Source: DUVY01 sp036562755 | GTDB taxonomy: Bacteria; Bacillota; Clostridia; Christensenellales; DUVY01 | Length of the DNA: 5,171 nt | Assembly: GCA_036562755.1 (NCBI GenBank) | Contig: DATCJN010000007.1 | Location: forward strand, 1-5,171 | Direction of reading: 5' to 3' | Shown: positions 1 to 5,171 of the stretch, piece after piece | How positions within the stretch are numbered: position 1 is the stretch's first letter | How the letters are laid out: each line of letters starts with the position of its first letter | The notes under the pieces: model-generated | What the model saw: only the letters and a program-made list of their open reading frames with translations | What the model was told of the DNA's origin: nothing | Databases searched by the model: none | Translations under genes and position numbers: made by a program

Positions 1-146
1 ACGGCCGGGGTAACCGCCTTTTCTTTGTTGAAAGGGCCGCCCGGAACCGCGTGCATTAGTATAAAAGTAAGCAGAGCGATAATAAATAAAGTTAATATCG
101 CCAATAAAAGTCTTTTTACTATGTAAATGATTACTTTTTTATTCAT
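1..146 (-). CDS. oppB: Oligopeptide ABC transporter permease, OppB/DppB type (N-terminal 48 residues, cut by window edge)
   Basis: This is the start of an inner-membrane permease of a peptide ABC importer, which normally works with OppC, two ATPases and a binding lipoprotein. The 48 visible codons begin MNKKVIIYIVKRLLLAI, continue as one hydrophobic helix (about residues 12-32) and reach MHAVPGGPF near residues 32-40. The pattern of a short basic N-terminus, a first helix and then a PGGPF/PGSPF motif followed by an acidic or basic residue pair is characteristic of OppB; DppB usually has PGDP. The ATG at 144-146 is the earliest possible start because an in-frame TAA lies two codons upstream. 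The ribosome site is unusual: the best Shine-Dalgarno match (AAGAAGG, 161-167) is 14 bases from the ATG, and only AAGATAA is closer. The gene is separated from the sugar cluster by a terminator and a long spacer, so it starts another operon. The rest lies outside the window. Confidence 0.82.
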   Translation of the reverse strand, partial: MNKKVIIYIVKRLLLAILTLFIIALLTFILMHAVPGGPFNKEKAVTPA

Positions 147-204
147 TTTATCTTAAAAAACCTTCTTATTGTCTTTATAGCCCTTATGCTCTTTAAACAT
201 CTAA

Positions 205-224
205 CGCTTTAGAAGACTATAGCG
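205..224 (-). promoter_or_regulatory. Small stem-loop in the oppB leader (weak)
   Basis: The arms CGCTATAG and CTAAAGCG on the minus strand pair over eight positions with one A-A mismatch around the tetraloop TCTT. It lies about 58 bases before the oppB start and just downstream of the predicted transcription start. There is no U-run after it, so it is not a terminator. It could affect leader stability or simply be chance; I cannot tell which. Confidence 0.2.
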
Positions 225-243
225 CAAATAATTAATATGTAAT

Positions 244-272
244 AATATAGCACTTATAAAAATTAAAATCAA
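244..272 (-). promoter_or_regulatory. Predicted sigma-A promoter for oppB
   Basis: On the minus strand TTGATT (267-272) is followed after exactly 17 bases by TATATT (244-249), which is preceded by TGC, an extended -10 element. Four of six -35 bases and five of six -10 bases match the sigma-A/sigma-70 consensus. Transcription would start near 237 and leave a leader of about 90 bases before the oppB ATG at 146. In such AT-rich DNA chance -10 boxes are common, but the combined -35, spacing and TGn support make this the best candidate in the spacer. Confidence 0.5.
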
Positions 273-457
273 CAATATATTATTCTAATTTTATATAAAA
301 TATATTGTAATATCTACATTGCATATAAGCAATAATTATAATGTAAATTATGGAATAATTTGTAATTATAAATATCGCTCATTTTTACAAGTTTTATGCG
401 TAATTGCATATAAATTTTAATATAAACAAGAATTTATATGCTCTGTCTGTCGACAAT

Positions 458-501
458 AAAAAAATCCATTATAATGTATAGGCTATACATTATAATGGAT
501 T
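458..501 (-). terminator. Rho-independent terminator after the GH5 gene
   Basis: Positions 463-480 and 484-501 form a perfect 18-base-pair inverted repeat around the three-base loop GCC. On the minus strand the second arm runs directly into a run of seven T (458-464), followed by ATTG. It starts 64 bases after the GH5 stop codon. The plus strand has no T-run on the other side, so termination is directed only at minus-strand transcripts. The stem has just three G-C pairs, which is low for a terminator, but its length and the T-run compensate. Confidence 0.8.
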
Positions 502-565
502 ACTAATGCTAAAGTAAATAAGAGACTATATGTAAATTATGTAAAATTGGTGTCTTATAAATTTC

Positions 566-1642
566 TTATTTATTACTATAACTTCTTAAGCGTTCTCGAA
601 CATATCTGCCGCTTTCGGATAATTCATTTTCATCCCAATATCCCTTTTCGGGATTTAAAGAAGTGCCCAATTTCAGCGCCGCCGAGGCCTCAGCTTTTGC
701 AGCCAACGACCAATTGCACCAACTTATTTTATGCTCGTCTAAAAAATTCAACCAAATATTAGATTCTTCTTCATAAACTTTTTTATTGGCCTGTCCGCCG
801 TCGCTTATAGTTGTTCCCCATTCAGTGCAAAAGACCGCAGCTTTATTTTGCAAAGCCTTCAAGATGTTTATCCTTAATTCTTCGCCGTGGCTGCCGGCAT
901 AAAAATGAACTGAATACATCAAATTATCACCCTCAACCGGATCCAGCGCGCAAATATCGGGACGCTGAGACCAACAAGGATTTCCTATAATTATAACATT
1001 TTTTGAATACTTTCTTATTAAGTTGACGGTTTTTTGGGCATACGGCTTTATATGACGCCAAAACTCTTCATCGTCCATTTCTCGACTGTTAGGCTCGTTC
1101 ATTATTTCAAATAAAACATTCTTCTTCTTGCCGTATTTTTTCGCGATGTGGGTAAAAAATTCTTCAGCGCCGTCGTATGTTTTATCGGTAGGGTCGCCGG
1201 GACTAAGAACATGCCAATCAATAATGACATACATATCGTTTTTTGTAGCCAATTCAACGGCCTTATCAATATTTTCTAGAGTTAATTCCTTATTTTCGTT
1301 ATATCCGCTTTCATTGGCCGCAACATATACAGCCAGTCTTATTACATTGCAATTCCAATCATTTCTTAGAGCGCTGAATGCATTAGGATTGAGTATGTTT
1401 TGATATGGATCGGGCAGAGCCACCCTATTGAAATTATATGTGCTCATTCCTCTTAAAGAAATAAACGCGCCTCTTTCGTTGGCCAGCCTCATCACGCCGT
1501 CTTTATCGGCAATAACTTTAAGTCTTCCGTTTTTGCTAAAGCCCGATTGAGGTATTTCAACCTTTGTAACGCATGCGTTAAAAAATAAAGCAATGAAAAC
1601 AACAAGAATTAAGCTCAAAAGCCTAAAAATTCTTTTTTTCAT
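566..1642 (-). CDS. GH5 endo-beta-1,4-glucanase-like lipoprotein (cellulase family)
   Basis: This is a 358-residue secreted glycoside hydrolase of family 5 with a (beta/alpha)8 barrel, probably cutting beta-1,4-glucan with retention. Residues 1-23 form a basic-hydrophobic signal ending FFNAC, so Cys24 should be lipidated and the enzyme tethered outside the membrane; the lipobox is slightly atypical. The single catalytic domain follows: LRG at 63-65, IRL with Arg102, DWH at 142-144, NEP with the acid/base Glu183, HFY at 246-248, and TEWG with the nucleophile Glu274, then SWCNW at 307-311. The stretches around IKPYA, HFYAGSHG and SALK resemble the Bacillus EglS/BglC (GH5_2) catalytic domain. 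There is no carbohydrate-binding module or dockerin. AGAGAGG (1653-1659) and AGGGG (1646-1650) precede the ATG. It follows the repressor gene by 74 bases with no terminator or clear promoter between, so co-transcription with the repressor is likely. Mannanase or xyloglucanase activity cannot be excluded. Confidence 0.9.
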   Translation of the reverse strand: MKKRIFRLLSLILVVFIALFFNACVTKVEIPQSGFSKNGRLKVIADKDGVMRLANERGAFISLRGMSTYNFNRVALPDPYQNILNPNAFSALRNDWNCNVIRLAVYVAANESGYNENKELTLENIDKAVELATKNDMYVIIDWHVLSPGDPTDKTYDGAEEFFTHIAKKYGKKKNVLFEIMNEPNSREMDDEEFWRHIKPYAQKTVNLIRKYSKNVIIIGNPCWSQRPDICALDPVEGDNLMYSVHFYAGSHGEELRINILKALQNKAAVFCTEWGTTISDGGQANKKVYEEESNIWLNFLDEHKISWCNWSLAAKAEASAALKLGTSLNPEKGYWDENELSESGRYVRERLRSYSNK

Positions 1643-1716
1643 TTTCCCCTAACCTCTCTATAATAATGAAGCAAAGAAATATGATTTTAAAATAAAAGTA
1701 ATACTTAATATAAATA

Positions 1717-2724
1717 TTATGAAATCTTTCGTATTGAACCGCGCTTTATCAATTCTGTGGGTATTTCTATATTATGGTTAGATTTGGTCTTTTTTTCTAT
1801 GTCGTATAAAATAATTTCGGCGGCTGTTTTTCCGATTAATAAAGCGTCCTGGCGCACGGTGGTAAGCGGAGGCGAGAAATAAGGCGCAATTCTAATATCG
1901 TCGAAACCCGCTATAGACACATGCCAAGGAATTGATAAGCCTAAGTCAAAGGCCGCTTTTTGCGCGCCGAACATACAATAGTCGTCAGATAATATTATGC
2001 AAGAAGGCGGATCGGAAAGATTAATAAGCTCCTGGAATCGTTTATATGTCATTTCGATTGAATAATATTCGCCTTCTACCAAATATTCTTCTTTAAACGC
2101 GATGTTATTCTTCGCCAGCGCGTCTTTATAACCTTTTACGCGCTGTTCGGTTACGCAGGTATGCTGACCGTGTATAAAAGCGATTTTTCTATGCCCCATT
2201 TCGACGCAATAATCCACTAAATTCATTAGACCATTGTAGTTATCGGAATATACGCAAGCAAATTTGTCGCTCATATAATCTATAGCGACAGCAGGAATTT
2301 CGGATTCGAGAAGTTCCAGCACCCCGGTATCATTATAATAATCTACGCATGCAACAAACACGCCGTCTAATTTGCGGTGGCGCGCGTGTTCTGCGTATGT
2401 ATATTTATCTTGCGAATTTCTGGCGATAAAAGTAAGGTCGTAGCCGTTAAATTCCATCATCCTTCTAAACGAACTAATTATGTTAGAAAAGAACGCATGG
2501 CCAAAACCGTTATTGGTATTATCGTCAAATAAAATTCCTATGTTATAAGAACGATTAGTCTTAAGCGTTCGAGCATAAAAATTAGGGCGGTAACCAAGAT
2601 TTAACGCCACTTCCTTGATATATTGTTTTGTTTCAACGCTTATATCAGGGCTGTCATTAAGTGCCTTGCTTACCGCACCGACAGAAACACCGCATTTTTG
2701 AGCTATATCTTTTAAAGTAACCAT
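1717..2724 (-). CDS. LacI-family transcriptional regulator
   Basis: This 335-residue cytoplasmic DNA-binding regulator is of normal length for the family. The N-terminal LacI helix-turn-helix covers about residues 3-24, with the recognition helix in VSVGAVSKALN (14-24). The rest of the headpiece runs to GYRPN (44-48), and the hinge helix is ARTLKTN (51-57). From about residue 60 a periplasmic-binding-protein-like sensor domain follows, including LDGVFVA near 119-125, MGHRKIAFIHG at 176-186, SIAGFDD at 270-276 and SPPLTTVRQ at 284-292, all family hallmarks. It probably represses the adjoining transporter and GH5 genes and is released by a sugar or oligosaccharide; the ligand is not readable from sequence. 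The start is supported by AAAGG (2731-2735) six bases before the ATG. It lies 60 bases after the MalG-type gene but has its own promoter candidate, so it may be expressed independently of the transporter operon. No convincing operator palindrome was found in the window. Confidence 0.93.
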   Translation of the reverse strand: MVTLKDIAQKCGVSVGAVSKALNDSPDISVETKQYIKEVALNLGYRPNFYARTLKTNRSYNIGILFDDNTNNGFGHAFFSNIISSFRRMMEFNGYDLTFIARNSQDKYTYAEHARHRKLDGVFVACVDYYNDTGVLELLESEIPAVAIDYMSDKFACVYSDNYNGLMNLVDYCVEMGHRKIAFIHGQHTCVTEQRVKGYKDALAKNNIAFKEEYLVEGEYYSIEMTYKRFQELINLSDPPSCIILSDDYCMFGAQKAAFDLGLSIPWHVSIAGFDDIRIAPYFSPPLTTVRQDALLIGKTAAEIILYDIEKKTKSNHNIEIPTELIKRGSIRKIS

Positions 2725-2750
2725 CTTTAGCCTTTGTATAAATTAAGAAT

Positions 2751-2779
2751 AATATATAACGCATATAAAGAATTGTAAA
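2751..2779 (-). promoter_or_regulatory. Predicted sigma-A promoter for the LacI-family gene
   Basis: On the minus strand TTTACA (2774-2779) and TATATT (2751-2756) are separated by exactly 17 bases; each box differs from TTGACA/TATAAT at one position. Transcription would start near 2744, giving a leader of about 20 bases that still contains the AAAGG ribosome site. The -35 box ends six bases from the stop codon of the preceding permease gene. No terminator separates the two genes, so readthrough from the transporter operon would add to this promoter. Confidence 0.6.
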
Positions 2780-2784
2780 CTGTT

Positions 2785-3687
2785 TTATTCTTTTAATCCG
2801 CCCAAAGCTACTCCTTTAATAATGAATCGAGATAATAACGCATAAATAATCAGCAACGGAGCAAGCGAAACAGCTAAGCCCGTATAAAGCGCGCCTATTT
2901 CGCGCCTATAAATATCGCCTTTTAATCTGTCCATAACAACCGGCAAGGTGTGGTTTTCGGGACTTAACAATATAATTTTAGGCATGAAGAAGTTGTTCCA
3001 AGAGGATATTAACGAGAAGATCGCCATTGTGGCTACCGCAGGAAGCAATAACGGCATAACAATCAAATTAAATATGAAAAACTCTCTGCAACCGTCTATT
3101 CTGGCTGATTCAATAAAGTCCATAGGAACATTAGCCACAATATACTGCCTCATAAAAAATACAGTCGTTGGCGCTACCGCCGAAGGCAATATAAAGGCTA
3201 AGATGTTATCATACAATTTTATGCCCTTTAACAGCGAGTAAAAACCTACTACGCTCAACTGCGAAGGCACCATGATTAATATTAACACCAAGATAAATAT
3301 AGGATTTCTTAGTTTAAAGTCATATACCACTAGCGCGTAAGCGGTTAATGACGATATATAGACAGATAGTAATATTGAGCCGCCTGAAATTGTTACGCTG
3401 TTAAAAAACGCGCGAATTAAATCGACATCCTGGGACAAGAGCCATTCAAAGTTTTTTCCCAAATAAGAACCGAATGTCCAATATATATCGACTTGAAGCT
3501 CGTATGTCGATCTCGTTCCGCTTACTAAAACAAAATAAAACGGTATTATGCTTATGAAGAATAAAGCAATCAAAAATATATATATGAAAAACTTTGCAAC
3601 GCCGCGAAGAATTTTTTGACGTCTTTCGCGCTTTGCTCTTAAAAGTTTAGATAGTTCTAAAGGAGATAAGGTTGCTTGTTGAATCAT
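2785..3687 (-). CDS. Sugar ABC transporter permease, MalG type (CUT1 family)
   Basis: This 300-residue inner-membrane protein is one half of the translocation channel of a carbohydrate importer. A basic cytoplasmic N-terminus of about 30 residues precedes roughly six membrane helices (about 31-55, 92-121, 127-148, 158-181, 206-230, 268-290). The cytoplasmic EAA loop that docks the ATPase is present as ESARIDG (193-199) followed by MPLLLP, and the C-terminus FIIKGVALGGLKE is the typical MalG ending. It starts 11 bases after the partner permease stop. Its ribosome site, AAGGAG with a seven-base spacer, overlaps that TAA stop, indicating translational coupling. The CUT1 family imports di- and oligosaccharides; beta-gluco-oligosaccharides are inferred here from the neighbouring GH5 gene. 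No ATPase is encoded in the window, as is common for Gram-positive CUT1 systems that share an MsmX/MsmK-like subunit. Confidence 0.93.
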   Translation of the reverse strand: MIQQATLSPLELSKLLRAKRERRQKILRGVAKFFIYIFLIALFFISIIPFYFVLVSGTRSTYELQVDIYWTFGSYLGKNFEWLLSQDVDLIRAFFNSVTISGGSILLSVYISSLTAYALVVYDFKLRNPIFILVLILIMVPSQLSVVGFYSLLKGIKLYDNILAFILPSAVAPTTVFFMRQYIVANVPMDFIESARIDGCREFFIFNLIVMPLLLPAVATMAIFSLISSWNNFFMPKIILLSPENHTLPVVMDRLKGDIYRREIGALYTGLAVSLAPLLIIYALLSRFIIKGVALGGLKE

Positions 3688-3698
3688 ATCGTTACTCC

Positions 3699-4652
3699 TT
3701 AAGCCTTTTTAGGCTTGCTGTCTGTCTTTATATTCATTAAGAAGAACAATACAGAGCTAATCAGCATAGTAAATATCAACATAATAATTGAACCAGCAGC
3801 GGCTCTGCCGTATTGATTGTTTCCGGTAAAGCCCCATATGTATATCTTTATCGCCACTGTTTGCGTATGGCTTTGCGGGTTAAAGAAGAAAGGAACATCA
3901 TACATTTGTAATCCGCCTGCCAAGCTGGTTACAAAGGCATATAATAATATAGTTTTTAATAGCGGCAATGTTATATAGAAAAATTGTTGAGGAGAATTTG
4001 CGCCGTCAATTCTTGCTGCTTCATATAAGGTAGGATTGATGCCAGCCATTCCGGCCAACAAGACAATCATCGTATTTCCATACCATATCCAAGTCAACAC
4101 TATAGAAGTGGTCATTTGACAGAAGGTTTCATCAAGCAAAAATTCTTTTCTTTCCCAATTCTTGACTAATTTGGACATTATCACGTTAACCGCGCCATTT
4201 GCTTCTAGAGCTTGCCTTACCAACAAGCCTATCGTCGCGGCTGTAATAATATTAGGCAAATAATAAGCGAATTTAAACGCTCCCTGCCCTTTTATCTTGA
4301 GGCTTTGGTCATTAAATAGAGCTGCAAGTAAAAGCGCCAAACCAAATTGTAAAACAACGTTTACGCCCCATATCTTTAAAGTTCTCATTATAGCAAGCCA
4401 AAAAGTTTTATCCTTAAAGACGCTTATATAGGTATCAAACCATACAAAATTGCCTAAAGTGTTAGGGTCATAATTCGCAGTGTCCGTAAAACTCATTATA
4501 AAAGTATAAAGGGTAGGATACAAGGTAAATACAAAAAAGAATAACAGAAAAGGAATAACGAAAATATAACCGTATTTTCTGTAACTTATGCTTTTTAGCT
4601 TTTCTTTCCTAAAATAAAAATTAAAATCACCTATCTTAGACGAACTATACAT
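3699..4652 (-). CDS. Sugar ABC transporter permease, MalF/UgpA type (CUT1 family)
   Basis: This 317-residue inner-membrane permease pairs with the MalG-type protein encoded next. After a short charged N-terminus it has about six helices: 28-50 (containing IPFLLFFFVFTLYP), 88-113, 126-147, 182-202, 233-250 and 286-308. The ATPase-docking EAA motif is clear as EAARIDGA (211-218) followed by ITLPLL. It lacks the long N-terminal extension and large periplasmic loop of enterobacterial MalF, as expected for UgpA/LacF-like CUT1 permeases. The ATG has a strong ribosome site, AAAAGGTGG (4659-4667), six bases upstream. It is 96 bases downstream of the binding-protein gene, a gap that contains a strong stem-loop likely to reduce expression of the permeases relative to the binding protein. 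The tail is lysine-rich (DSKPKKA). Substrate is not readable from the protein itself. Confidence 0.94.
   Translation of the reverse strand: MYSSSKIGDFNFYFRKEKLKSISYRKYGYIFVIPFLLFFFVFTLYPTLYTFIMSFTDTANYDPNTLGNFVWFDTYISVFKDKTFWLAIMRTLKIWGVNVVLQFGLALLLAALFNDQSLKIKGQGAFKFAYYLPNIITAATIGLLVRQALEANGAVNVIMSKLVKNWERKEFLLDETFCQMTTSIVLTWIWYGNTMIVLLAGMAGINPTLYEAARIDGANSPQQFFYITLPLLKTILLYAFVTSLAGGLQMYDVPFFFNPQSHTQTVAIKIYIWGFTGNNQYGRAAAGSIIMLIFTMLISSVLFFLMNIKTDSKPKKA
3701..3716 (-). promoter_or_regulatory. Short hairpin at the MalF/MalG gene junction (weak)
   Basis: On the minus strand AAGCCT and AGGCTT pair perfectly over six bases around an AAAA loop. The hairpin spans the last codons of the MalF-type gene, reaches into its TAA stop, and directly abuts the AAGGAG ribosome site of the MalG-type gene. 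Ribosomes finishing the first gene would melt it, so it could reinforce translational coupling. Such a short stem can also be chance. Confidence 0.25.
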
Positions 4653-4694
4653 CCTTGACCACCTTTTAAAATAATCCTAAAAGCAAAAATTTTT

Positions 4695-4730
4695 GTAAAT
4701 ATAGCGGGCGAAAACGCCCGCTATATTTAC
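4695..4730 (-). terminator. Intercistronic stem-loop after the binding-protein gene (attenuating terminator or mRNA 3'-end stabiliser)
   Basis: Positions 4695-4710 and 4715-4730 form a perfect 16-base-pair inverted repeat (GTAAATATAGCGGGCG on the plus strand) with a four-base loop; one more T-A pair is possible at the base. The inner half is GC-rich in otherwise AT-rich DNA. On the minus strand it lies 18 bases after the stop of the binding-protein gene and is followed by AAAAA and then TTTTTGCTTTT, so the U-run is offset and termination is probably partial. The two permease genes lie immediately downstream without a convincing promoter. This is the place where transporters of this type commonly raise binding-protein mRNA above permease mRNA. 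Confidence 0.75.
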
Positions 4731-4748
4731 ATTTTTAAAAATTAGCCA

Positions 4749-5171
4749 TCAAGCAACTTCTTGTCCATTAACTATAACTGTCTTAATGTTGCTGAGGTTG
4801 GATTTAATGGTTGTCGCAAATTCTTTAAACGCTGCGTCTGCGTCCTTAAAACCACCTTCGCCGCTTGCATATCTTCTCATTATGTCTGAATATACGCGGT
4901 CAACCGCAGAGTCATACTTGGTAACGTTATCAGCTTTAATTTCCTTTGCCAAGTCATTAAACTTGATGAAGTGGTTTTGGTTGCCCAAGAAAGGATTCTT
5001 TAATCCGTCCATGCCAGCCAAAGCGCCGTTGAGAGCTTTGGAGTTCATAACGTCGCCGCTGAATGCGGAACGAGCTTGCATGAAAGGCAAGGAGGTCAAG
5101 AAATCAAGTATTTCAAACGCATCATCTTTCTTGTCGGAGTATGCGCCGATCATTAGATAAGAGCCGCCCCA
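4749..5171 (-). CDS. Extracellular solute-binding protein, family 1, of a sugar ABC transporter (C-terminal 140 residues, cut by window edge)
   Basis: This is the C-terminal part of the lipoprotein that captures sugar outside the cell and delivers it to the two permeases. The reading frame stays open to the right edge, so the Met codon at 5151-5153 is internal and not the start. The fragment opens WGGSYLMIGAYSDKKDDAFE, the typical late segment of family-1 binding proteins in which an ordered ligand-site region (WGGS) is followed by the helix that begins KKDDAFEILDFLTS. It continues with FSGDVMNSKA, then NPFLGNQNHF (about residues 59-68 of the fragment), and ends with a helix-rich tail and TGA stop. 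Whole proteins of this family are usually 400-450 residues, so about two thirds, including the lipobox, is missing. Position directly before the two permeases identifies it as their partner. Beta-gluco-oligosaccharide binding is an inference from the GH5 neighbour. Confidence 0.88.
   Translation of the reverse strand, partial: WGGSYLMIGAYSDKKDDAFEILDFLTSLPFMQARSAFSGDVMNSKALNGALAGMDGLKNPFLGNQNHFIKFNDLAKEIKADNVTKYDSAVDRVYSDIMRRYASGEGGFKDADAAFKEFATTIKSNLSNIKTVIVNGQEVA

Larger units (their letters stand above)
147..565. other. AT-rich intergenic spacer between the GH5 gene and oppB
   Basis: This 419-base spacer has no credible protein-coding gene on either strand. Going in the direction of transcription (right to left) it holds the GH5 3' untranslated region, a rho-independent terminator (458-501), an extremely AT-rich stretch (about 290-455), a promoter candidate for oppB (244-272), and a leader of about 90 bases with a small hairpin. 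A second TATAAT box on the minus strand (365-370) lacks a matching -35. No tRNA or recognisable riboswitch core was seen. Confidence 0.6.

Noticed and set aside
318..333. Inverted repeat ATTGC-6-GCAAT in the spacer, considered as an operator or hairpin
   Set aside because: Five-base arms in very AT-rich DNA are expected by chance and the site is far from the predicted promoter.
335..370. Two TATAAT boxes on the minus strand (335-340 and 365-370), considered as oppB promoters
   Set aside because: Neither has a reasonable -35 at 16-18 bases; the site at 244-272 is better supported.
341..541. Repeat of ATGTAAATTATG at 341-352 and 530-541
   Set aside because: A 12-base AT-only-style repeat within an AT-rich spacer carries little weight, with no array or spacing pattern; not a CRISPR or mobile-element end.
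547..762. Open frame of 71 codons on the plus strand
   Set aside because: It overlaps the C-terminal part of the well-supported GH5 gene on the other strand and has no recognisable motif or protein-like pattern; it is a shadow frame.
1643..1716. Possible independent promoter for the GH5 gene (TATTAT about 20 bases before its ribosome site)
   Set aside because: No -35-like sequence at the proper distance; co-transcription with the repressor gene is the simpler reading.
2753..2766. ATATAACGCATATA near the repressor promoter, considered as a LacI-family operator
   Set aside because: The bases around the central CG are not symmetric; the only symmetry is trivial TA repetition.
2948..3241. Open frame of 97 codons on the plus strand within the MalG-type gene
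   Set aside because: It is antisense to a conserved permease including its EAA motif; no independent evidence of coding.
4786..5160. Open frame of 124 codons on the plus strand
   Set aside because: It is fully antisense to the binding-protein gene, whose protein clearly matches its family, and the plus-strand product shows no domain pattern.

Overview
The window comes from an AT-rich bacterial genome and reads as a Gram-positive, Bacillota-type chromosome, probably a gut or other plant-polysaccharide-fed Clostridia/Bacilli-like lineage. The grounds are very AT-rich spacers, strong AAGGAG-like ribosome binding sites, a lipoprotein-anchored glycosidase, a LacI regulator and a sugar ABC transporter with no ATPase gene in view. 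TAA is the stop of four genes and TGA ends the fifth, which fits the standard bacterial code. Species cannot be named from sequence alone.

Every real gene is on the minus strand, so the biology reads from right to left. From the right edge: the C-terminal 140 residues of a family-1 extracellular sugar-binding lipoprotein (4749-5171, cut by the window); a strong GC-rich stem-loop (4695-4730); a MalF-type permease (3699-4652); a MalG-type permease (2785-3687); a LacI-family repressor with its own sigma-A-like promoter in the 60-base gap before it (1717-2724); a GH5 endo-beta-1,4-glucanase-like lipoprotein (566-1642); and an AT-rich rho-independent terminator (458-501). A 419-base spacer (147-565) then leads to a separate transcription unit. 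Its first 48 codons (1-146) are the start of an OppB-type oligopeptide permease, preceded by a good promoter candidate (244-272) and a roughly 90-base leader.

The likely job of the cluster is to use a beta-linked glucan. The membrane-tethered GH5 enzyme would cut the polymer or long oligosaccharides outside the cell. The binding protein would capture the products, the two permeases would pass them in, energised by a shared ATPase (MsmX/MsmK type) encoded elsewhere, and the LacI protein would switch the locus according to a sugar signal. The substrate is an inference from the GH5 similarity to Bacillus EglS/BglC-type enzymes.

I see no evidence of a novel defence, mobile or RNA system. The points most worth checking are the altered N-terminal substrate loop of the GH5 enzyme, the intercistronic hairpin after the binding-protein gene, and the leader in front of oppB.
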